A DNA stretch of 64,000 bases from SCGC-AAA076-P13 sp964613455. Its GTDB lineage: Bacteria > Pseudomonadota > Gammaproteobacteria > Magnimaribacterales > D2472. A model generated the notes under the pieces. It had not been told where the DNA came from and searched no databases. It was given only the letters and a program-made list of their open reading frames with translations. The position numbers and the translations under genes are program-made. Shown one piece after another: positions 7,754-15,225 of the stretch. The DNA lies in assembly GCA_964613455.1 (NCBI GenBank), contig CAZTGS010000003.1, positions 1 through 64,000 of the forward strand, given 5' to 3'. The number at the start of each line of letters is the position of its first letter. Position 1 is the first letter of the stretch.

Positions 7754-10181
7754 TCTCATCTTGAAGAAGAATTTTGTTTGATGAACTTCCAATCATGATT
7801 TGATATGACCCAGGTCGTATCTCCCAATCTTCTTTTTCAATATTCCAGGATGAAAAACTTCTTGAATTCAAAACTATTTCTACCTCAACCATCTCATTGG
7901 GACTCATATTTGTTTTTTTAAAGCCTTGCAAAGTTTTCATAGGATCACTCTCTTCTTTTTGTAAAAATCCTACATAGCATTGAGCCGTTTCTGCTCCTAT
8001 ATAGCTTCCTGTATTTTTTACATGAAACTTACAAGATACTTCATGGTTATCTCTTATTTCGACTTTAAGGTCTTTATATTCAAAATTGGTATACGAAAGA
8101 CCGTGACCAAAAGGGAATAGGGGTTGAATATTTTTTGCTTCATACCATTTGTATCCTACGAGTAGCTTTTCCTCATAATTCATTTGTAAATCTTTACCTG
8201 GATAAAATGCATATGCCGGAGTATCTTCAATATTTTTTGGGAATGAAGTAGGTAGTTTTCCAGAAGGGTTAACAGCGCCTGATAAAATATCAACAAGAGC
8301 ATTACCAAATTCTTGACCAGCAAACCAAGTTTGAATAACAGCATTAGCTTGATCAATCCATGGCATTTCTACTGGAGATCCAGTATTGAGCACGACTGTT
8401 GTATTTGGATTTACTTCTAAAATTGCCTCAATTAAAGCGTCTTGATTAGCAGGCAGACTAAATTCAGCCCTATCGTTACCTTCGGTTTCCCAATCAGAAT
8501 TAGTCCCAACTATTAAAACAACTTGATCAGCCTCAGATGCAAGTGTTAACGCTTCCTCAAATAGATTTGCTCTTTCCGGGGTCTTACATCCTATATATAT
8601 CGCAGGAAAATTCCCTTCAAACTTATAAGTAGCCTCTATGTAATAAGTTTCACCTTTTACAAAATCTGTTGAGCATTTTTTTGATTTTGAGCTAAAAGCA
8701 AAAAATGCTTCTCCAGGTGAAGTATCTGTCCAATTATCTATGACCTCATTTCCATTAATGAAAAGTCTACATTTACCAATTCCAAAAATTTCAAATTCAT
8801 GAGTACCAGAAATATCAGGTGAATACTCACAAGAAAACCTTACTAAAATATCTGGCCTTTCTAATTTAGCTATTACTTCTTTAGCGAAACCCTCAAACAC
8901 CCAAAATTTATTTCCAACGAGGTATTCCTTTGTAAGTAAATTTTCATCAAGATTAGAGCCTTCAAAATATTCAACCAAGAAACCATTCTTACCAGATATA
9001 GTTTTGCTCATAAGCTCTTCATTAAGTGCTGGAAGAAATTTATAGGTATTACATCCTTTTCCATAAGTTATTTGTATATTGGCGCCGAGCCTTTCTTCAA
9101 AAGCCTTTAATGGGTGAATCTGATAATACGGTTTCAGGCTAGCACTTCCTCCACCTATAATCTGAGCCTCTTTGGCATTAGGCCCAATAATTGCTAATTT
9201 ATTAATATTTTGCTTTAACGGCAAAAGATTATTATTTTTAAGTAACACCATTCCATCTGTTGCCGCTTTTCGTAAAAGCTTTCTATGAGATTCTTTGTTA
9301 CTTTCCTCTTCTAGCCTCAAAGAAGGATTCTCAAACCTTTTAGAGAATTCAGCAATATTCAATATTCTCCTAACCTTGTCGTTAATCAAACTTTCTTCTA
9401 CCTCACCTTCATTTACTTTTTTAAATAAATGATCGCCCCAAACGTTTCCTGGACCTGGCATTTCAAGGTCCAAGCCGCCATTAGCATTTTCAACGGTCTC
9501 CAATGCAGCACCCCAATCACTTACTACATAACCATCAAAACCCCACTCGTTTTTTAAAATATCAATAAGTAATTCTTTATGAGAACTACAATAAATATTA
9601 TTCAATTTGTTATAGGCGCTCATCACTACTTGAGCATTACCTTCTTTAACTCCCATTTCAAAAGGTAATAAATAAATTTCTCTTAATGTTTTTTCATCAA
9701 TATTTGAACTAACTAAATGTCTTTCGTATTCAGTATCATTCCCAATAAAGTGTTTTAAGCACGCAGCAACATCTTGCGATTGAACGCCTTGAACATAGTT
9801 AATTGCAATCCTTCCAGTGAGAAAAGGGTCTTCTGAAAAACTTTCAAAATGTCTTCCGCCTAGAGGATGCCTATGTATATTAATAGTAGGACCCAGAAGA
9901 ACATCAACATTTTTAACTCTTGCCTCTTCTCCTAAAGCAACCCCTAATTCATTAATAAGAACTTCGTCCCAAGTAGATCCAATAGATATAGCACAAGGGA
10001 AGCAGGCTGAAGATTTTCCAGATGTTGAGTCACCCCGAACTCCATTAGGACCATCTGACATTTTAATGGTTGGAATTTTTTTATTATCAATCTTATTGGT
10101 ATACCAAGAATTAAAACCACTTAATAAAGTAATTTTTTCTATAAGACTTAGATCGCTGATAATTTTTTCTGATTTGGACAC
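7743..10181 (-). CDS. Glycoside hydrolase family 3 (beta-glucosidase type) with PA14 insert
   Basis: 812 residues. The N-terminal TIM barrel has the KHF and SDW motifs; Asp222 in VVSDWGA is the expected catalytic nucleophile. The second alpha/beta domain starts near 305 and carries a PA14 carbohydrate-binding insert (about 395-535, GTHEFEIFGIGKCRLFINGN), then the general-acid candidate region GTNSDWETEGND (559-570). A fibronectin-III-like domain ends the protein (about 725-810). There is no signal peptide, so cleavage is cytoplasmic and depends on an importer such as the symporter at 4405. GH3 enzymes with PA14 are often beta-glucosidases, but xylosidase activity cannot be excluded. Divergent from the homocysteine methyltransferase. 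Confidence 0.92.
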   Translation of the reverse strand: MSKSEKIISDLSLIEKITLLSGFNSWYTNKIDNKKIPTIKMSDGPNGVRGDSTSGKSSACFPCAISIGSTWDEVLINELGVALGEEARVKNVDVLLGPTINIHRHPLGGRHFESFSEDPFLTGRIAINYVQGVQSQDVAACLKHFIGNDTEYERHLVSSNIDEKTLREIYLLPFEMGVKEGNAQVVMSAYNKLNNIYCSSHKELLIDILKNEWGFDGYVVSDWGAALETVENANGGLDLEMPGPGNVWGDHLFKKVNEGEVEESLINDKVRRILNIAEFSKRFENPSLRLEEESNKESHRKLLRKAATDGMVLLKNNNLLPLKQNINKLAIIGPNAKEAQIIGGGSASLKPYYQIHPLKAFEERLGANIQITYGKGCNTYKFLPALNEELMSKTISGKNGFLVEYFEGSNLDENLLTKEYLVGNKFWVFEGFAKEVIAKLERPDILVRFSCEYSPDISGTHEFEIFGIGKCRLFINGNEVIDNWTDTSPGEAFFAFSSKSKKCSTDFVKGETYYIEATYKFEGNFPAIYIGCKTPERANLFEEALTLASEADQVVLIVGTNSDWETEGNDRAEFSLPANQDALIEAILEVNPNTTVVLNTGSPVEMPWIDQANAVIQTWFAGQEFGNALVDILSGAVNPSGKLPTSFPKNIEDTPAYAFYPGKDLQMNYEEKLLVGYKWYEAKNIQPLFPFGHGLSYTNFEYKDLKVEIRDNHEVSCKFHVKNTGSYIGAETAQCYVGFLQKEESDPMKTLQGFKKTNMSPNEMVEVEIVLNSRSFSSWNIEKEDWEIRPGSYQIMIGSSSNKILLQDEINL

Positions 10182-10203
10182 TTTGTAATATTAAATCTTT
10201 AAA

Positions 10204-10283
10204 TACAATTTTTGAACTAATTAACACATAATTATTATAAAAAATCCTTTACAATTTTCATCAAATTGTATTCAATACAATTT
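10204..10283. promoter_or_regulatory. Repeated TACAATTT operator boxes
   Basis: Four copies of TACAATTT occur in the divergent GH3/methyltransferase region: 10204-10211, 10250-10257, 10276-10283 on the plus strand and the inverted copy AAATTGTA at 10263-10270. They build two overlapping palindromes: 10250-10270 (8-bp arms, 5-bp centre) and 10263-10283 (10-bp arms AAATTGTATT/AATACAATTT around one base). A candidate promoter for the rightward gene is TTGAAC (10212-10217) with TATAAA (10236-10241), 18 bp apart, which would put the paired boxes just downstream of the start site. No regulator gene lies nearby, so the binding protein is unknown. Confidence 0.55.
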
Positions 10284-10334
10284 CGTGATTTGATCTGATT
10301 GCCGCGAACTAAAAGAAAGTGCTAAAACGGAAAT
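10282..10334 (+). promoter_or_regulatory. SAM-II/SAM-V-type riboswitch aptamer
   Basis: Stem P1 forms from TTCGTG (10282-10287) and CGCGAA (10303-10308) around the loop ATTTGATCTGATTGC. The downstream strand carries CTAAAAG and GCTAAAACGGA. TCTG of the loop (10294-10297) can pair with CGGA (10328-10331), and TTTG (10289-10292) with TAAA (10310-10313), giving the H-type pseudoknot that defines SAM-II and its marine relative SAM-V. The GCUAAAA block and UGAUUGC loop match those classes as I remember them. The gene downstream makes methionine, the precursor of SAM, and SAM-V RNAs are known before this gene type in marine bacteria. The aptamer lies ~75 nt before the start codon, so control could be on transcription or translation. 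Confidence 0.75.
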
Positions 10335-10406
10335 AATTCCCAGGATTCAACTATATATCATTATTTTTTTGTATAAAAAGTAATGAATTTTATTGGAGTA
10401 TATAAA

Positions 10407-11465
10407 ATGAAAAGACAATTAATTGAAAGACTAAATGAGGGACCAGTTATTTGTGCTGAGGGGTTCTTATTTGAAATCGAAAAAAGAGGTTATCTCTCTG
10501 CTGGTGAGTTTGTACCAATGGTGTCATTAGAACACCCAGAAGCATTAGAAAATCTCCATAAAGATTTTCAACATGCGGGTTCTGATGTTGTTGAGGCTTT
10601 TACTTACAACGCTCATAGAGAAAAAATGAGAGTTATTGGTAAGGAAGATCTTCTTGAGCCTTTAAACAGAGCTGCATTAAAAATTGCAAAAAAAGTTGCT
10701 GATAATCCAATTGGTGGAGGCGAGGCTAATCTAATGGCAGGAAACATCTCAAACTCAAATATTTGGGAACAAGGTAATAAAGAAACACATGCTGAAGTTG
10801 AGAGAATGTTTAGTGAAATGGTTGAGTGGTCAGTTGATGAAGGAGCTGACTTATTAGTTGGCGAAACTTTTTACTATGCTGAAGAGGCATATATGGCTTT
10901 AGATATTATTCAAAAGGCTGGATTACCATCTGTTATAACGATTGCCCCTATGGCTGAAAATGTCATGAGAGATGGAGTCTCAATCATGGATGTATGTAAA
11001 GAACTTGAGCAAAGAGGGGCTGATGTTGTTGGTATGAATTGCTTTAGAGGTCCAGATACTATGATGCCTTACCTAAGAGAACTTAGAAAAGTATTAAAAT
11101 GTCATATGGCTGCTTTACCACTTCCATTTAGAACAACAGAGGCCAATCCTACATTCTTTAACCTACCTGATGATAATGGATGCTCTTGTCCAGCACCCCA
11201 TGGAAGAACATTTCCAACTGCGTTGGATCCTCTATATTGTAATAGGTATGAGATACATGCTTTTGCTAAAGAATCTTTTGAATTGGGTATTAATTATCTT
11301 GGCGTTTGTTGTGGAGCTACACCAATGCATATTCGTGAAGTTGCAGAAGCTACAGGATTAAAGGTCCCAGCAAGCAAGTACAGAGAAAATATGTCAAATC
11401 ATTTTATGTATGGCAACAATGAAAGAACTGCAGAGCATATGCAAGAATACGGCGACAAAGCTTAG
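10407..11465 (+). CDS. bhmT: Homocysteine S-methyltransferase family protein (betaine-homocysteine methyltransferase-like)
   Basis: A 352-residue one-domain homocysteine methyltransferase barrel. The zinc cysteines are visible: GMNCFRG in the middle and GVCCGATP near the C terminus; the N-terminal block ICAEGFLFEIEKRG and the VVEAFTYNAHREKM block fit BHMT-type enzymes, which move a methyl group from betaine (or S-methylmethionine/DMSP-like donors) to homocysteine to give methionine. An ATG 24 bp upstream (10383) is in frame, but GGAG at 10395-10398, 8 bp before the second ATG, decides the start at 10407. It is preceded by a SAM riboswitch candidate, which supports a methionine role. Its stop codon overlaps that of sodX. 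Donor substrate is inferred. Confidence 0.85.
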   Translation: MKRQLIERLNEGPVICAEGFLFEIEKRGYLSAGEFVPMVSLEHPEALENLHKDFQHAGSDVVEAFTYNAHREKMRVIGKEDLLEPLNRAALKIAKKVADNPIGGGEANLMAGNISNSNIWEQGNKETHAEVERMFSEMVEWSVDEGADLLVGETFYYAEEAYMALDIIQKAGLPSVITIAPMAENVMRDGVSIMDVCKELEQRGADVVGMNCFRGPDTMMPYLRELRKVLKCHMAALPLPFRTTEANPTFFNLPDDNGCSCPAPHGRTFPTALDPLYCNRYEIHAFAKESFELGINYLGVCCGATPMHIREVAEATGLKVPASKYRENMSNHFMYGNNERTAEHMQEYGDKA

Positions 11466-11770
11466 AACTTAAAAATTACCTTACCAAGGGTTTCTGAAAT
11501 ATCATATGACTCTTCATACACAGGAGAGTCATAACTTTTATTATCTCCTTCAAGCGTTATTAGATTATTGGATTTAGTTTTAACCCTTTTCAATACTTTG
11601 CCAAAATTATCGATATCCAAGACGACAACGTCATCTACATCTATCTTTGATGTCTTAAAACAAATTACATAACTGTTAGGTTTAAATGTCGGGAGCATAC
11701 TCACTCCCGACACTTTAAAGATTTTAAGCAGACTTAAGAACCGGAACAACGACCTCAAGATTTGGTGCAT
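11462..11770 (-). CDS. sodX: Nickel-SOD maturation protease (S26 signal-peptidase-like)
   Basis: A short S26-type protease. VSGVSMLPTF holds the catalytic serine (the Ser before Met), KVLKRVK holds the candidate Lys, and LEGDNKSYDSP is the conserved box after it. It follows sodN on the same strand, the usual place of the peptidase that cleaves the SodN leader to expose the Ni-binding histidine. The start is uncertain: the ATG at 11770 lies 47 bp inside sodN and gives 102 residues; the longer frame to 11845 is mostly sodN shadow; an ATC right after the sodN stop would give the N terminus closest to the family. Its stop shares bases with the bhmT stop. Confidence 0.85.
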   Translation of the reverse strand: MHQILRSLFRFLSLLKIFKVSGVSMLPTFKPNSYVICFKTSKIDVDDVVVLDIDNFGKVLKRVKTKSNNLITLEGDNKSYDSPVYEESYDISETLGKVIFKF

Positions 11771-12197
11771 ATGGAGAAATTTTCTTTTCTGTTTCAATCT
11801 CTTTTGTTGCCCAAAACATTTCAGCAAATTCATTAATTTTTGCAAGCAGGCTTAGGCCGTCCTCTCTATGTAGGCCTTGTTTGCATTTAGAACCATCCAT
11901 CATTATCGAGTGAACTAAATCATGAACACTGGGATACTTCTCTATTTGTGGCACTTTAAAATAGTCACCCCAAATAACTGCTATCTCATTCTTAGCAATT
12001 ATAGAATGCTCTTCTTTTTGCTGAACTAGTCTTGTAAATTTAGCTAAGTCATCTTTATTAGACATTGTTGAATCTGACATTTCATTTATAAGATCAATAA
12101 ATCTAATTACACTTAATGCTGCGTATTGAGCTGCGCCGGGATCGTATACACCACAAGGTATATCACAATGAGCACTTACCTTTTCTATATTAAACAT
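11724..12197 (-). CDS. sodN: Nickel superoxide dismutase
   Basis: 157 residues. The hallmark nickel hook HCDIPCGVYDP starts at residue 10 after a nine-residue leader (MFNIEKVSA) that SodX would remove, leaving His at position 1 with Cys2 and Cys6 as Ni ligands. The rest is the four-helix bundle of the family. The enzyme removes superoxide in the cytoplasm and lets the cell avoid an iron SOD, useful in iron-poor seawater. A good Shine-Dalgarno (AAGGAG) sits 7 bp before the ATG and overlaps the end of a small upstream gene on the same strand, suggesting one operon: small His-rich protein, sodN, sodX. Confidence 0.95.
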   Translation of the reverse strand: MFNIEKVSAHCDIPCGVYDPGAAQYAALSVIRFIDLINEMSDSTMSNKDDLAKFTRLVQQKEEHSIIAKNEIAVIWGDYFKVPQIEKYPSVHDLVHSIMMDGSKCKQGLHREDGLSLLAKINEFAEMFWATKEIETEKKISPYAPNLEVVVPVLKSA

Positions 12198-12198
12198 A

Positions 12199-12378
12199 CT
12201 ACTTCTCCTTAGTTGAAATTAATTGCAATGAAACATATGAGGCTAACAAGAATGCTAAAGCCAATGAAAATCCTAAAAAAGCATCAGAGTGAACATGTAT
12301 GCCCAACATACCTCCCTCATGCGCACTTGCACCGAATGAGATTAGCGTTAGAAAGATTAAAGATGATAGTTTTTTCAC
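12199..12378 (-). CDS. Small His-rich membrane protein upstream of sodN (59 aa)
   Basis: A GTG-started frame of 59 residues with an AGGA Shine-Dalgarno about 8 bp upstream. It begins with a signal-peptide-like stretch (MKKLSSLIFLTLISFGASA), then a histidine cluster HEGGMLGIHVH (residues 20-30), then one hydrophobic helix (about 33-53) and a short charged tail. It ends 1 bp before the sodN start and contains the sodN ribosome site, so the two are probably co-translated. Not recognised as a named family. The exposed His residues and the nickel-SOD context suggest metal binding or nickel delivery, which is inference. The opposite-strand frame over the same bases is low-complexity and is judged a shadow. 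Confidence 0.6.
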   Translation of the reverse strand: MKKLSSLIFLTLISFGASAHEGGMLGIHVHSDAFLGFSLALAFLLASYVSLQLISTKEK

Positions 12379-12489
12379 AGTTTTTTCCTATTATTTGATT
12401 GTAATTTGATTATCATTTAGTTTAAATTAAAAATCAATAATCTCACTCCAACTATAAAATTTAACTACAGATTAAAGTAAAATACACTA
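12379..12489. promoter_or_regulatory. Divergent promoter region of the sodN operon and the exported protein
   Basis: 111 bp, very AT-rich, between the sodN operon (leftward) and the exported protein gene (rightward). TTTGATTGTAATTTGATTATCATTT at about 12395-12420 has repeated TTTGATT units and one good Fur half-site (ATTATCA), but not a full 7-1-7 Fur box. Control of a nickel SOD by iron or nickel regulators is common, so this is a weak candidate site only. Confidence 0.25.
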
Positions 12490-13074
12490 ATGCGCTTTCT
12501 TCTTCTTATAATTCTTTCTTTCCCTTTACTTAGTGAGAACTCAAAAATATTATGTGAATTAGATGGAAATTACTCGGTCACTTATAAGGATATAAAAAAG
12601 ACTTACCTCTCTGAAGGCATAGAGCTTTTCAAAAATCTTGCAAGACAAACTCAGCAATCCTTATTCTTATTACAAAGAGCAAAAACTAATTTTGCTGAAG
12701 AGGACTGGCAAAAAGACAAATTATATGTAGTTCAATACTGGGAAATTGATAGTGATAAAGAGATCTTTAAGTCTTTAACTCATACTTTTGATCCTTCTCT
12801 TGCTTGGATAAATCCAGAGGCAGAATGGAGTTCAGAAAAATCTAACACAGGAATAACAGTAACTCATTCTATGGAGCCTGGAGATATTCACCCGCTATTC
12901 CCTGAGTATGAAATTGATGTATATAGAATTTCTAATACTTTTAATTGGTTTACAGGGAAGGGAAAAGTATCTGGGGATATCTGGCTAACTAAAAAGGATG
13001 GGTCTAAAAATAAAAATCCAAAGGTAGAGATTTATGCATCAGGAAAATGCGAATCTCAAAGAAAGAAGTTTTAA
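12490..13074 (+). CDS. Exported protein of unknown function (194 aa)
   Basis: Begins with a short signal peptide (MRFLLLIILSFPLLS, cleavage near residue 16). The mature part has two cysteines (one right after the signal, one near residue 188), a central NWFTGKGKVSGDIWLTKKDG stretch and a basic C-terminal tail (SQRKKF). No domain recognised. Its likely location is periplasmic. It stands alone between the divergent sodN operon and the two tiny genes on the other strand. There is no hairpin directly after it. Confidence 0.6.
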   Translation: MRFLLLIILSFPLLSENSKILCELDGNYSVTYKDIKKTYLSEGIELFKNLARQTQQSLFLLQRAKTNFAEEDWQKDKLYVVQYWEIDSDKEIFKSLTHTFDPSLAWINPEAEWSSEKSNTGITVTHSMEPGDIHPLFPEYEIDVYRISNTFNWFTGKGKVSGDIWLTKKDGSKNKNPKVEIYASGKCESQRKKF

Positions 13075-13083
13075 AAAAAGTAT

Positions 13084-13179
13084 TTAAACTAAGCCAGCAA
13101 CAAGTAAAGTAAGCAATACGATACCTATAGGTACATAATTATCTATTTTTTCTGCAATCATATTCAAGATTTTATTCAT
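13084..13179 (-). CDS. Possible single-pass membrane microprotein (31 aa)
   Basis: ATG-started frame reading MNKILNMIAEKID then a hydrophobic helix IGIVLLTLLVAGLV to the end. The pattern (short amphipathic N terminus, one transmembrane helix) is that of small membrane proteins, but there is no strong Shine-Dalgarno (upstream is A/T only) and so short a frame can arise by chance in AT-rich DNA. It fills most of an otherwise empty stretch and is followed upstream by another small frame on the same strand. Confidence 0.35.
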   Translation of the reverse strand: MNKILNMIAEKIDNYVPIGIVLLTLLVAGLV

Positions 13180-13248
13180 ATTTTTTATTTAAAGAATCCT
13201 TATTACTCACTAGAGTATTTCAAAAGATGCTTAGTTTAAAGAGTTACT

Positions 13249-13374
13249 TTATTTTTTTTGAGCTTTTCGTAATTCTCTGTAAATTTTATTAAGCTTTTTT
13301 TTCTTAATTTCTCTTACAGCTCTTCTCTTTATACTAGCAAACGCTGATTTCTTTGCTCGTTCGCCTTTATCTAT
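13249..13374 (-). CDS. Very basic small protein with no standard start codon (41 aa)
   Basis: A perfect AGGAGG Shine-Dalgarno (complement of 13381-13386) is followed 6 bp later by ATA and then an open frame of 41 codons reading IDKGERAKKSAFASIKRRAV and on through IKKKKLNKIYRELRKAQKK. More than 40% of residues are Lys or Arg, as in ribosomal or nucleic-acid-binding peptides. There is no in-frame ATG, GTG or TTG in reach upstream. Either translation starts at ATA, or a base is wrong or decayed. Not recognised as a known family. The remaining bases of 13075-13456 hold only the frame at 13084-13179. Confidence 0.45.
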   Translation of the reverse strand: MDKGERAKKSAFASIKRRAVREIKKKKLNKIYRELRKAQKK

Positions 13375-13456
13375 AAATATCCTCCTGAAAGAATTTTTAA
13401 TGACATAAATTAATAGTAACAAATTTTTATAAAATCTCTACAATAATGTTTATCAT

Positions 13457-14755
13457 ATGATTGTTGAAAAAACACAGATCCCAAAAACCTTAATTATTTT
13501 CTTAGATATTGAATCTTTAAGAACAGGTCAAGAATTAGAAAATATATACGAAGAGTTTTACGACTTAGTTAAATCTGCTGGGGCAACAATAGTTGGAGAA
13601 AGCTCTAGCAAGCAGAGGGCACCTTCGATTAGTCACTTTATCAATAAAGGTAAATTAGATGAAATCCATACCTTAGTTGAAACTACTTGTGCTGAGCTTG
13701 TTATTGTTAATCATCAACTTTCTGCATCACAGGCAAGAAACCTAGAATTAAAATTAAAAGTTAGAGTGATCGATAAAACAGAATTAATTTTAGATATCTT
13801 TGCATCAAGAGCAACTACTCATATTGGTAAGCTCCAAGTCGAGCTAGCCCAGTTAAATCATCTTTCTACAAGGCTCATAAGAGGTTGGACCCATTTGGAA
13901 AGACAGAAGGGTGGTATTGGCTTAAGAGGGCCTGGTGAAACTCAGCTTGAAACAGATAGGCGTTTAATTGGCCATAGAATCAAGATGTTGAAAAGTAGGC
14001 TAGACAAAGCTCATAAGCAGAAGCAATTAAATAGTTATTCAAGAAAAAAAAGTAGAAACAAGCTTGTTGCCCTTGTTGGATATACGAATGCTGGCAAGAC
14101 AACTCTCTTTAATCTGCTAACTAATAGTAAAAAACTTGCCGCAGATAAGCTTTTTGCAACTTTAGATTCAGTTACAAGAAAAAATATAGATCCAGAGCTT
14201 GGCCCTATTCTATTTTCTGATACGGTTGGATTTATATCTGAACTTCCTACACAATTAATTGAATCTTTCAAAGCTACCCTTGATGAACTTAAGTCTGCTG
14301 ACCTGCTTCTTCATATTGTCGATATATCTGATATTGATCATAGACAGAAAGAAAAAGAGGTTAATAAAATATTAGAAGAACTAGGCCTGCAGTCTATTCC
14401 TCAAATTAGAGTAAATAATAAATCTGATATAAAGGGAGTTAATCATAAAAAATCAAATAAAAAGAGTAATGAAGTTTGGATATCAGCTGAAAAAAATACA
14501 GGAATAGATGAATTAAGAGAAATTATAAATACGGACTTATTTAATGGTATTTATAGAGGATGGATTTCTTTAGAGGCTTCTTTAGGAAAAATAAGAGCCC
14601 AATTGTTCAGAATGGGTTGTGTGAATGAAGAGAAAATTTCTCCTACTGGCCAAATCTATGCACATATCCATATCGGTCAAGATGAATTAGATAATCTTAT
14701 TGGGATAAATGGATTTGCTCTTTGCGAAGACAAAGATATAATTTTACAAACATAA
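13457..14755 (+). CDS. hflX: Ribosome-splitting GTPase HflX
   Basis: 432 residues. The N-terminal HflX domain (about 10-190) includes the glycine-rich GIGLRGPGETQLETDRR, then the GTPase domain with P-loop GYTNAGKTTLF (about 208-218), G2/G3 (TLDSVTR, DTVGF) and NKSD (near 322). HflX splits stalled 70S ribosomes after stress. In many gammaproteobacteria it sits in miaA-hfq-hflX-hflK-hflC; here it is ~40 kb away from miaA and hflKC. It has no clear Shine-Dalgarno and is followed after 12 bp by the DoxX gene, likely co-transcribed. Confidence 0.95.
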   Translation: MIVEKTQIPKTLIIFLDIESLRTGQELENIYEEFYDLVKSAGATIVGESSSKQRAPSISHFINKGKLDEIHTLVETTCAELVIVNHQLSASQARNLELKLKVRVIDKTELILDIFASRATTHIGKLQVELAQLNHLSTRLIRGWTHLERQKGGIGLRGPGETQLETDRRLIGHRIKMLKSRLDKAHKQKQLNSYSRKKSRNKLVALVGYTNAGKTTLFNLLTNSKKLAADKLFATLDSVTRKNIDPELGPILFSDTVGFISELPTQLIESFKATLDELKSADLLLHIVDISDIDHRQKEKEVNKILEELGLQSIPQIRVNNKSDIKGVNHKKSNKKSNEVWISAEKNTGIDELREIINTDLFNGIYRGWISLEASLGKIRAQLFRMGCVNEEKISPTGQIYAHIHIGQDELDNLIGINGFALCEDKDIILQT

Positions 14756-14767
14756 TAACTTTTTAAA

Positions 14768-15220
14768 ATGAATAAACTAAATAACAGACTAGACTCACTC
14801 TCAAAACCACTTATGGAAGTTGTTCCATGGCTGCCAAGGCTTGCTCTAGGAATAGCGTTTTTCTTTCATGGATACGGAAAGCTTCCAGCTCCATTTATGA
14901 TGGAAGAACAACATAGAATGGTTACTTGGTTTGAGAGTATCTTTATCCCAATGCCAGAATTATGGGTAAACTTAGTTGTCCTTGGTGAGATGGGGGCAGG
15001 TATTGGAATTATTCTAGGTGGTGTTATAGGTTTGTTCGCTTCTCAGCTTGGGCATCTTATAACTAGACTATCTGGAATGCTTGTAGTTATTATTATGTCC
15101 TGTGCCTTATACATAGCTCATGCAGATTGGTTTACAAGCTTAAGTACTAAATTTGTTACAAGCGAGCAGATGTTTTTAATAGTACTAGGGTTATTCTTTG
15201 CGATTAGAGGAAATAAGTAA
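14768..15220 (+). CDS. DoxX family membrane protein
   Basis: 150 residues with four hydrophobic segments (about 23-40, 64-92, 100-118, 132-146). The start of the first segment, PRLALGIAFFFHGYGKL, is typical of DoxX/SURF4-type proteins, which are small inner-membrane proteins linked to quinone or redox chemistry in some species. The exact role is unknown. It follows hflX after 12 bp and converges on the iron-transport gene with a 5-bp gap. Confidence 0.8.
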   Translation: MNKLNNRLDSLSKPLMEVVPWLPRLALGIAFFFHGYGKLPAPFMMEEQHRMVTWFESIFIPMPELWVNLVVLGEMGAGIGIILGGVIGLFASQLGHLITRLSGMLVVIIMSCALYIAHADWFTSLSTKFVTSEQMFLIVLGLFFAIRGNK

Positions 15221-15225
15221 CTAAT

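Noticed and set aside
12213..12398. Rightward 61-residue ORF
   Set aside because: Low-complexity Met/Lys-rich translation; the opposite strand has a signal peptide, ribosome site and operon position, so this is a shadow.
12390..12425. Full Fur box before sodN
   Set aside because: Only one half-site (ATTATCA) is good; the other half has wrong spacing.
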